From Turritopsis dohrnii (Eukaryota > Cnidaria > Hydrozoa > Anthoathecata > Oceaniidae): a stretch of 64,000 bases of DNA. Below the pieces are notes generated by a model, which was not told the DNA's origin, did no database searches, and was given only the letters and a program-made list of their open reading frames with translations. The stretch covers positions 62,001 to 126,000 of the forward strand of contig BQMF02000489.1 in the NCBI GenBank assembly GCA_027922465.2, in the 5' to 3' direction. This document shows positions 48,901 through 58,800 of this stretch, in pieces (within the stretch, counting starts at the first letter, position 1; each line of letters starts with the position of its first letter). The position numbers and the translations under genes were made by a program.

Positions 48901-50101
48901 GTTGTAATCTTGATGTCCCATATCTAATCTTTATGAAACAATCGTATCTGTATTTGGGTTATCGTGGAAAGCCAAACAAGAAACGATGTCGAACAAGATG
49001 AGCTAGTATAAATATAAAAATTGCTGTTTTTGTAATCAATTTTTTCACTAACGTTATCAAGTTGCAAAAAAATAAAAGCACCAAAAGACTATGAATTTAT
49101 ATAAGAAATTAATTTCGTGGTTCTGATGCGAAAGCCATGTATCATTTTGAAGATATATGTGGATAACATTTACATACTTTTTTCTCTATCACTTGACAAT
49201 TATGTTTCTCAAACGATATGGGTTTATACATGACATTTGAATACGAATAAGTTCTGTTTTATGACCTTTTCGATGTGAAATATCATTCGTCTGTATCAAA
49301 ATGTAAATTAGATCACGATTCAACGATAGACTCTAATTTTTTTACAGAAATATTAAATATATGATAATAACAACAACTCCCTTCTTTTTCTTCCCACATT
49401 TACATTCTTCTCCACATTTTACTTCCCTTGTCTTGCAGGGGCAACCAGATCTTTTACCATCTTTTCTGCTCTTGTAATACAATGCTGAAAATGCACGAGT
49501 GAGTAAATGTAATCAAATTTAAGTTTCGTTGAGAACAAACAACGAAGAAAAAGTTTTGTACTGATTGGAATAGGCAATGAAATCAAATCACTTTAAATTA
49601 GATTCCACAACATTCTCTTACAATGATAAAAGTAATCTTACTTGAGTTAAGACAGCTGACATGTTTCTTCACACACAACGATGACTTATGAAGAAGTTCT
49701 TCCATATTGTTTTATAATTCATGAGAAAATTCAGTAATTACTTCTAACACGTATTGTAGAAGAATGAATTCTTTCACCAACATATTGTTTAAAAGGTGTC
49801 AAAACTATGTTTCAGGTTGATTTCCCGAAATAAAGAAGATCTCTGTTCTTCTCCGACAGAGAAAGCTTGATTATTTGCCGCCATATTTGTTTATATTTTT
49901 CATGTTCGATCACGTGACGATAATATTTACAATTTTAGCCGTACAATGCCTCTTTAAGGGTAAATATCTCAAAAACCAATAGGGTGATTGATGTTTGACA
50001 TCCGGAACAGAATTGGAATGGTTTATGGATTGACTACAATATGACTTCCAATTAACGGAAGTTAAGTACTGAAAAACACTTTCAGTACTCAACAGCGATC
50101 C
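48901..50101. other. Gene-free stretch
   Basis: AT-rich sequence without supported exons or TIR pairs. The last 150 bp may belong to the LINE whose 3' end follows. Confidence 0.4.
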
Positions 50102-50409
50102 TTGAGAGCTTGCGAATCACGCAAATACCAGATAGAAAATCATCGGGCAGAGAAATCTTTTAACTCCGAATCGTGCAAAGTTTTTAATGATTTACCGATC
50201 AGTTGTAGGAAAAGTACAAACTTTGGTGACTTTGCAAAAACGACAAGAAGCTTCCTGTTTGACAGAGCGCTTGCACGTTGCAGCGTTTTATATTAATTCA
50301 TATTGATTTTATCTAATTTGTCTTTTATATTTACGTCAACGCACTATCACAGTTCATCCACATTTCTAGATGAAGAGCCTTGTAAAAAGGATAAACTGGA
50401 AATAAACCC

Positions 50410-50410
<1 letters not shown>
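50102..50410 (+). mobile_element. 3' end of a truncated LINE
   Basis: The plus frame reads SFNSESCKVFNDLPISCRKS and TNFGDFAKTTRSFLF, the pattern that closes many CR1/L2/Rex-type reverse transcriptases (a W/F-N-x-L-P motif, then F-K...L). It stops at about 50293 and is followed by a 3' UTR and the (TTAC)n tail. Confidence 0.6.

Positions 50411-50474
<64 letters not shown>
50411..50474. repeat. (TTAC)16 microsatellite tail
   Basis: Sixteen TTAC units directly follow the LINE 3' end. The same tetramer ends both SINE copies (8360-8380 and 58147-58180). Confidence 0.9.
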
Positions 50475-50650
50475 GGACATTCTAAAAGGCGAACACCTCT
50501 TATTAACGGACGGATTTCTTTTTCCCGGCAGAATCCTGGTCAAACTCACATAGAAACGTTTCTAACTAACAGACAAATTTTTTTGTACGAAAAAGCATAT
50601 TAAGCGTTTTTTACTTTCCAACAAGCGGACAGGACAAAAAATACAAAAAC
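50475..50650. mobile_element. Decayed pogo/Tigger-type repeat
   Basis: Repeated words such as GCGAACACCTCTTATTAACG and ACGGAC, and later AACAAGCGGAC, resemble ends of Tigger-like elements (AACCTCTA...AGCGGACA). No clean TIR pair. Confidence 0.4.
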
Positions 50651-51359
50651 ATTTTCTTTAATCCTTTTCTTTATTTTAAACATTTTAATGGTTTGCTTCA
50701 CTAGCTCATCCTTACCAAGCTTTTTGGACCAAAAAAACTGTAAATAACTGGAATTTCCAGTCCATATCCCCACGATTTATTTTGCCAACCACCTCCACTT
50801 CAATGGTGGCAAGAGGAGATAGTGAGGAACATGGAAGAAAATTCTTAGATATTTTAGTCCAACGATAGGGTTTTCTTCCTTGTAGTTTTTGCGTGATTTG
50901 GCTTCCGCTAAATACAAAAATCGGCGTTGTTATACTATGGAAGAAGGCAAGTTTGTGAATATGCTGAAATAAATAGCAATCGAGCTGCTGTGTCGCGTTT
51001 CGATCGATGTACAAGGTTGTTGGAAAAAGATTTGGAAACAAGTCAAGGGAATCAAGCAGGTAAGAGCTCGATGGAGGGAGGGGTAAATGCGTAGAGTTGA
51101 AGAAAATTAAGTACATTGGGCGTATGGTCAACGTAGAAAAATGCTGCATGTCAGCCACAAAATTATTACTTGGAAGGCTAAATAATGTTCAGCAAACAAC
51201 AGCGACCCTGTTACTGAAGATTTCTCGTGGGCAGCAAAAATGATATATCGCAGAACTCACAAAGCAAAAGGCGCAAATCCAATAGGTAAAAAATGATAAC
51301 AGTTACCCAAAAAGTGTACAAAATACAGCATTGTGACCGTCCAGGGGATTTTGATAACA

Positions 51360-51560
51360 AACGATAAAACGTTATATGAATAACGTTTTATGGTTAAAAA
51401 GAACAAAAGAAATAACGATATTTATCGTTCTTCTGCAACGTTAATACGATACTCAAGTAACGTTTTAACGTTATCACTGAAACGATAATATCGTTTTTGT
51501 ATATGTAATCTTTAATCAGTAACGTTATAACGTTTTATCGCTAAGTTATAACGATATCAT
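51360..51560. repeat. AACGTT/ATCGTT palindrome cluster
   Basis: Within 200 bp there are about ten AACGTT or ACGTTA words and several AACGATA/TATCGTT pairs, a separate copy of the motif density seen at 46.1 kb. Termini are not recognised. Confidence 0.55.
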
Positions 51561-52005
51561 TGTTTGCCAAATAAATTCGTCTTCTGTTTATTAGAAAACA
51601 CATGACAGGCAACAGAACAGGAATCGCACTTTAAAACTATGCCATTTATGTATCAAAGAATAATAATCTAATGAGTTTATTACAGTTGGTATTGTTTGCG
51701 AATAAATTCGTCTCTTGTTCAGAAACACACAACAGGAAACACCCAGAACATTGCGCTTTAAAACTATCCCGTTTATGTTTCATAGAAGAAATAATCTCCT
51801 GAATTTATTGCAGCTGGTAAAAATTAGAAAGTTTAGAAAAACAGGGAAAATTTAATACGAATACGATCAATCAAACATTTCAACTAACATCAGTTTCTTT
51901 TGACTTGTTTGCATATTAACATGAACTGATTACCTGGTTCTCATTCAGTTACAGATAAAAGATACGTAAGTAACTTCATAAACAACTACAAATAGAAACC
52001 GTCCG

Positions 52006-53085
52006 CTATAAATCTATTTTAAGTTGTTCCACAGGAAACGTTGTGTTTTCAAGAGGATACCGTAAATCTCCGAATATAAGAACATTCAGAACAACATCAA
52101 GCGGTTGCACACGGCTGGTGCACCCTGGTGGTACGTTGACGAGAACTGTGTTCTTTTTCTGCAATAGTCGCTTGACTTCATCGGTTTGTTGGGCCTTGTG
52201 CACATCTGCAACCAATAGTTTCCCGCTTGAACCTGGCGTTGCCGGATTGGTGAAGATGTTACACCATTCATCACTTGTCCATTTCTTCATAATGACTTCA
52301 TCACACCAAGCGTTCGTTTGAAAGTACACGTTTACTCTTTTATCCCAGCTACGTCTCTCATCTGGCTTGATTCTTTTGCCTTCACCTCGAAATATCAATG
52401 TTGGTCTAACTCGTGAGACACCGTCTCCGAACACGGTTAATTGCACTGTACATTGACGTTTGTCAAAACCTGAGGCACCACTACCACACCATACTTCACC
52501 AGCTCCTGTATTCTCGTATGTGCGACCATCATCAAGGACAAAGGGCAGTGGTGTTTGATCCATGTTTGCTATGTCTCCCAGTTGAAACGTGCCTCTGATT
52601 CGTTCTCTTAAGAGCTTGGCATGAAACTTCTGGATGGGGTCTTTTAACGTTGCCGGAGATTTTTGTGCGATGTGTGTTTTACGACGAAGAGATATTCTAT
52701 TCCGTCTACAAAAACCATTAAACCACCTGTTGGAATACTTGAAAACTATGTCCTTCAGGTATTCTTCATTCATAATCTTTCTTGCTATTGATAGAAACCA
52801 CCATTTTTTCACTGTTTTCCCTCGTTTCCTCTGTTCTTTAAACTGTTGCACTAACTTTTCTTCCATTCGTGGGAAATATGCTTTACGACCACGTTCACTC
52901 ATACTCTTACTTTTTTGTTTCCTTATCTTTTCTTCGGCTTTGACCCATGTTCGTACTTGTTTACGGTCAATTTTAAAGTGGTTCGATGTTTGTAACACGT
53001 TTTTATTATTTGAATAAAACCATTGCACAACTGAAAGTTTGAACTCTCGAGAAAAGGCTCTCCGAGTTTGCTTTGTATCATCCAT
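52006..53085 (-). pseudogene. Pogo-family transposase, C-terminally truncated
   Basis: The start is set at the Met of MDDTKQTRRAFSREFK, although the frame is open to 53253. The N-terminal HTH (FSREFKLSVVQWFYSNN to VRTWVKAEEK) and a CENP-B-like second HTH (KKWWFLSIARKIM) bind DNA. The catalytic domain has the three acidic sites: NMDQTPLPF, LLVADVHKAQQ, and VQPLDVVLN. About 359 residues are present; pogo transposases run near 500. The sequence after VVLN no longer matches the family, so the C-terminus has been lost or replaced. It is head-to-head with the HIRAN-like ORF (53252-53620). Termini of the parent element were not found. Confidence 0.75.
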
Positions 53086-53183
53086 TTTCACACCAACAAG
53101 TACAATGCTTTGTTTATCAACGCGAATAAGTTTCGATTTTAATTTACGTAATCGAACGTCAAACATTCGAATAAATAAAAGTT

Positions 53184-53226
53184 GATCAGTGGACATAAGA
53201 AAGACAGTCTTTCTTGTCCACTGATC
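53184..53226. repeat. Near-perfect 43-bp palindrome between two divergent ORFs
   Basis: GATCAGTGGACA, then AGAAAGAC, is mirrored by GTCTTTCT and TGTCCACTGATC, with one extra TA in the left arm and a single central A. It lies between the pogo transposase start (53085) and the HIRAN-like ATG (53252), where a bidirectional promoter or a cruciform could be. Confidence 0.8.
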
Positions 53227-53251
53227 GACTTGACACAACAGGAAATCAAAC

Positions 53252-53620
53252 ATGGCATTGGCGTGTTTAGGTGAGGTAAAATCAAGAGTAAAGGGTCATC
53301 ATGTTTACGAATACAATTACAAAGTAAATGAAGAACTAAAATGTTTTCTTCAACCGGACAATAATTACAGCAATAACGCAATTGTTGTAAAGTCAAAAGA
53401 TGTGGTAGTAGGACATATTCCAGAAGCACTGGCAGAAAAGTTATTTCCTTTGATGACACGATGGAAGTTATATCAAATTAAAGCGACGATTACAGGAGAA
53501 AAACGACGGGCACCAGAGGGAACATGGGTCCTCGGGGGAGGCATTGAACTCCCCTGTACTTATTATCTTTATGGACCGAAGATTCATAAATGTATTGTCA
53601 GAAATTCACTAAAAAAATAA
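53252..53620 (+). CDS. HIRAN-domain-like small protein
   Basis: 122 residues with RVKGHHVYEYNYKV, NNYSNNAIVVKSKDVVVGHI and PEALAEKLFPLM, the core of a HIRAN domain: ligand-pocket strands, an N-A-I-x-V strand, and V-G-H-I followed by a helix. The C-terminus has GTWVLGGGIELPC, a feature of the short stand-alone versions. HIRAN domains bind 3' DNA ends in HLTF; a role in binding transposon or stalled-fork DNA ends is inference. Its ATG shares the CATG at 53251-53254 with the longest open frame of the pogo gene. Complete, with no catalytic domain attached. It could be cargo of the pogo element or a host gene. Confidence 0.65.
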   Translation: MALACLGEVKSRVKGHHVYEYNYKVNEELKCFLQPDNNYSNNAIVVKSKDVVVGHIPEALAEKLFPLMTRWKLYQIKATITGEKRRAPEGTWVLGGGIELPCTYYLYGPKIHKCIVRNSLKK

Positions 53621-53683
53621 AAAATGTTTTTCTACAACGTTTTTGTGTATTTGATCCATGTATTAACCCATGGGGTTATATAC

Positions 53684-53687
53684 GGGG

Positions 53688-53726
<39 letters not shown>
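53684..53726. repeat. Poly(G) tract, 6 + 36 G
   Basis: GGGGGGA followed by 36 consecutive G, just downstream of the HIRAN-like ORF. A run this long can form stacked G-quadruplexes and is prone to assembly error, so the length is uncertain. Confidence 0.85.
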
Positions 53727-54086
53727 CTTATATTTTCACTCAGGGAAAGTTTTCAACTGAAATTTCCTTTGTGAAACTTTTTTAGACCGCAACAGCATTA
53801 ATATTTTTGTTAACATCTTGGAGGGCTGCATACATACTCTTTATGGGAAATTTCTTAAATATTTAAATTTGGCTTCATGCTTACCCATGAGAAAAACATT
53901 AGGAAGATCTTTTATTTGCATTGTATTGCATCTAAATTTTCAAAAACATTCGAATACATCCTGACTGTTAATGTATGTAAACATTCGATATGAAATCTCT
54001 GATGTTTTGGCTGAAATCACGTTTTGGTTTTATATAGTTATCTTTTTTGTTTGATAGCATTGTAAATAAAAGAATTTTTAAGATAA

Positions 54087-54140
54087 CTAGCCGCCAAGGC
54101 GGCGTCGCTCACCGCCCATGTCCACCTGCTCTGTATCACT
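54087..54140 (-). mobile_element. Helitron-like 3' end
   Basis: On the minus strand the sequence GACGCCGCCTTGGCGGCTAG forms a GC hairpin ending in CTAG. It is nearly identical to the 3' end of the element at 62132-62593. No 5' start of the TCTATATATTAATAGCC kind is found next to it, so this copy is truncated. Confidence 0.65.
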
Positions 54141-54200
54141 GTATCAATAAACGTCAAATTTCCTTATAAACGGCTCGTACAACTTGTGTTCAACCAGAAG

Positions 54201-54845
54201 CAGATTCGAAGTCACAACCTCTGGTAAAACCAATCTTTTATCAGTGTAACAATACACTCAAAACGTATAGAGAGAAAACTTCAACTTTTTATTAACTTTT
54301 GTTTTAAAAATGTTACGCGCTCTAACATGGGTGCTATCAAACGTAAGGGGGGAATGGTTTCTCTTCTTAAAAAGATCACACGGGAGGAGAGGAAAAAAGG
54401 CACGTAATGAATAAAGTGAATAAAAAAACGTTCGATCTGATTAAAATAGATTAAAAGAAATCGATTAAAACAAATTAAAACAACTATTATGACAAAAGAA
54501 AAAAAAAATTTTTGTACTCTTTTTTCAGATTCGAAGTCACAACCTCTGGTAAAACCAATCTTTTATCAGTGTAACAATACACTCAAAACGTATAGAGAGA
54601 AAACTTCAACTTTTTATTAACTTTTGTTTTAAAAATGTTACGCGCTCTAACATGGGTGCTATCAAACGTAATGGGGAAATGGTTTCTCTTCTTAAAAAGA
54701 TCACACGGGAGGAGAGAAAAATGCACGTGCTAAATGAATGAAGTGAATAAAAAAAGTTCGATCAGATTAAAATAGATTAAAAGAAATCGATTAAAAGAAA
54801 TTAAGACAACTATTAAGACAAAACAAAAACATATTTTGTTTCATG
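54201..54845. repeat. 325-bp tandem duplication
   Basis: Two copies begin CAGATTCGAAGTCACAACCTC at 54201 and 54526. Each carries TTAACTTTTGTTTTAAAAATG and AAAAAGATCACACGGGAGG in the same order, with a few percent difference. No coding content seen. Confidence 0.85.
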
Positions 54846-55801
54846 ATACGCTTTTTTTACCTATCGGTTTTTAAACATTTTGATTGCTCAAAAAAAAGTT
54901 CACCCGTCTCAGACAGTCAGGCAAGCGTTAGGATACACTGACAAACCGCACATGCTGCCACGTTCTGCCACTGCTGCTTTTTGTCCAAAATGTTTAATCA
55001 GTTAGTTTCTGTGTATTTAGTTGATGTATTGTTTTCAAAGCCAAGTCAACGGTGGTCCTTGGAATATACTACTAATAATAATAAAAACAAAACGTTATCT
55101 CTATTGGTTCACCAGCCAAAAAAAGTCATATTCGATTGGGGTTGCAATGTATTTGTTTCGAACTCACGTCGCACACAAAAAAAAGAAATAATTTCGCTCA
55201 CAACTCAATCTACCATTTTGCATTTCGTGAGTTCGAGATGTGTACATTTATATCGGGTTGTGAATGCTGACGGACAGGATTTTTGTTCCAGATGGCACAG
55301 GTCAACTTTGTGACCAGGGCTTCTTGCCTTTTTGATATATAAAAAAGGTAAGAAGTCATGGGAACGAGGTTGGGCGCAGGTTTGAGATAACGAGAGGTAA
55401 CTGTTGATAAAAAACTGTGCAAACGAGACAAAATGCCATTGAATAACGTTTTTCAAACATTACACAGGCTTTGTGTAATTCTCACCGATCAGCAATCGGC
55501 TACCGGTCATACATATTAAATGCAACAGGCGCAGATTTTGAAATTGAAACCTCCATTTTGATGTCCATTTTTTTTTTTTTATTTTGATCTCCATTTTTCC
55601 CAAACTGAGGCAGTCAATTCCAAGATTTCCGACAATCAAACATTTTTCAGAATAATAGCTTTCAATGAAGCATAACAAATTCACAGCGGTTTCTAAAGTA
55701 AATAATCCTTTTATATGCTTCCTATTTCCACTTAAGCTTGTCTATGATGATGGAAAGTATTCTGTTGAAGTTTGGATATTTTATCCTATTTTTACAAACA
55801 G

Positions 55802-58800
55802 TGCAGCCATCACATTTCCGCGGTGCCATCATCACCTGGAAACCTGGAAAAACACCCCTCGAGGTACGGCTCTATTTCGTTTGACTTTTACATTTCCTTA
55901 ATTTTCATGGAAGTGTTGTTTACGCTTTTGAATATCATTTCACGAAAAAAATTCGTTGAATCTATTAATTTAATTTTGCCTCATCTAGAACTTGCATTTG
56001 AATTTATACATACAAAGTTAAAAAAACTTTATAAAACATTAAAATGTTGTTTCCGAACTTTGCCCATTTCAGTGTGTAAAGTTGTTTTGAAAAGCACTGT
56101 AACAAAGAGCATTCTCGTTGAAATGTTTATATGTATTTCTATAGAACTGTTCTTCTTCGTAGTGACTTTTTCAATTATGACATGTTTTTGTTTGAATAAA
56201 CGCAAAAAGAACGAACATGTTGACTATGACATGTAATGTAATGCGGCTTGGTTCACATTACACAAATGTAACAATGACATGTAGAGAGAAAAACATCCCC
56301 TTATGCTATTAGAATTCGACTTATATTTTGATTTGATTGTAATGTTATTTTTAACAAAGATGCTCGTGTAAACCAGGCCTTTGAAGTCAAAATAAGAGGA
56401 TTCAAATGGTATCCATAGAAACGAATTGCACAGATATTTTTTTCTTGCACATCCGTAATTTACATTGCTAAGCAATTTATCACCGACTGCAATAGGCGAA
56501 CTAATGAGTTAATAATAACTAATTAAAACGTGGTTGCTTTGGAAACTGAATGGAAGCATCGTTAGAGAAGCGGATCGAGGCTGTAAATAAATACTGACAA
56601 TTTCTCCGTGATTGCAAAACGTTGATGAATTATTGATGAATTATTTGTTGTTTAACTGCTCTTTTGGCAAATAAAAACATTCAAACCCTTATTCTTCATT
56701 ATGCAGAAGGATAATGCATTCCTTAAAGTGGAGTTTCCATAATCCAAATTTTTGCGAACAAAATTGGTTTTGTACTTAGATTGACAAATCTATATCATTT
56801 ATATTTGGCATTAACGTATAAATAAGTAAAATGGCGCCAAAGCAATGCCCAATCAATATAGAGAATGCAGTTGTTGTTTTATTTCGTTTTGTTTGTTTCA
56901 TTAGGTTGTAATTACCTATCGTGTTTCCTGGCGAAGAAGTTACAGCAGCGATCTCCGATGTACAAGCACAGACATAGAAAATAAAAAATTATTTCCTGGA
57001 AAAGGCGCCTTGTATTATGACAACGCTGTTATAAGGCGAACCTCAATCACAAACGGATATTTTATTTGTACCGATTTCAGTACAAGAGAAGATTGGGTAA
57101 CTGGTGAACTAGCTATCGCTTATAATGCAACAGATGACGTATTCAAAATAGGGTAATATTAAGATAAATGCTTGTTTATTTCATTAGTCGTACTTAAGTG
57201 GTGGAGTAAAGTCTTTAAAATATCCGCGGTTTCTCCTACTTACTACTGCTACCTCTTCTACTTCAAGTTATGCAAGATTTCGTGCAACGTTTACATCGTT
57301 GACAAATTCGAAGGCTCTCCAAAGTTATTTCCAAAATTGAACAATTCGGCAATGTTGCATTTTGTTTATTATTGTTGAGAGCAGATCTGTGTCATTGTGA
57401 GATATCTTCAAGCCAAGCGGGTTCTTGTTATATCTTGTTTAAGTGAAACTGCTGATATATATTTTTAGAGAATTCAATAAAACTTAGTAACGATTTTTTT
57501 TTTTGTATAAAAGTTTCATGATGTTGGAAATGGAAAATTTAAAGTTTCATTCACATCTTTATCGAACATTAACAATTTAATTACATTTTTTGAAGACATT
57601 TTCCTTATTTTTTCAAAAACGACTTTTTTATTTTTCACAAAATTATACTAGCTGAAAGAGCCTGAGAACAAAAAACAGCTTTGAATTTTCCGTTTCCAAC
57701 ACTATAAAACACACTGTACTTAATGGAGGTATTAAAGTCGTTTTCTTGCATAACATAAATCCCAAAAGAGTGATGACAATCATTTGAATGAAATCATTGA
57801 ATTACTGCTAGGTTCAATAATCAGGCCTGGATTCGTTTGAAGGTCGGTGGAGATGGATGGTGGAATGTATGGACGTCAGTCAATTTAACACGAAGAGCTG
57901 ACACAGGCAAAATTAACTCATCTCCGATAACAAGTACTGCTCCAATTGTAAGAATTCAAGCTGGTTGCTACCATGCAATCAGCATAAGAGGTAAGAAAGT
58001 AATTCAAAATTCAAATATCACGAACTTGTAGAAATACTTTTTCTCTCATCGAATCGCAGGTGACTTCAACATTTTACATTCACATTTTCAATCGTGGTTT
58101 GTTAGAACACGATACGCATAATACCATGTCATCACAAAACATATATAGTAAGTAAGTAAGTAGTAAGTAAGTAAGTAAGTAACGGGAGTTTTCAGTCCTT
58201 GGGCTTCCATCCGTAATGGTTGGTTCTTCCGCCCGCCGACTTGCAACTATTAGTTGACTTACCGCCAGAGATACGTATAGCATTGCTCTAACTTGCCCGA
58301 AGGCCAAAGTGCAGTCAATCGATGGCTCCTAATGGGCTGACACGCTGCTTTTAAAGCGCATCGGAGTGGTGTATTGAGATGCGACATGGCTGGACTCGCA
58401 CACGAGTCGCAGCGGTCGCACTCAAAGGTACTAACCACTACACCATCGCTGCACATATACATATACACTTTGTACTTCCATGTTGTAGAGAATAACTCTT
58501 ACTTTAGTGAAAACGTTTTGTTTTGTAATTACTGGACTTTCTTTTTAAGGTGGATTCATCCTAACCTGGACATTTTTAAAGAAACAAAATTATTTCAAGT
58601 CAGTTTTAATGTTTTTTCAAGATACTATGAAAATTAAAGCAAAAAATGTAAAAATTTCTTAAAATTCATGATGGCGGCCTCGGCTGCGACCTGATAAATA
58701 ATAAAATACAACTATAGCCGGTCGGCTCATATTTTCAAAAGTATAAATGGCTCTGATTTCAAACTTTTAAGAATGATTATTTAAGGGTGGAACAATGTTC

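Noticed and set aside
50712..51158. 148-residue frame on the minus strand
   Set aside because: No domain; Pro/Leu/Ser-rich composition without splice signals or homology I recognise.
54905..54990. A further tRNA-like SINE head on the minus strand
   Set aside because: Only the CAGCAGTGG start resembles the 20.4 and 21.9 kb family; the A and B boxes are not convincing.
55772..56236. 154-residue frame on the plus strand with a hydrophobic segment
   Set aside because: It overlaps the supported 55802-55863 exon in another frame and reads through its donor; treated as a shadow.
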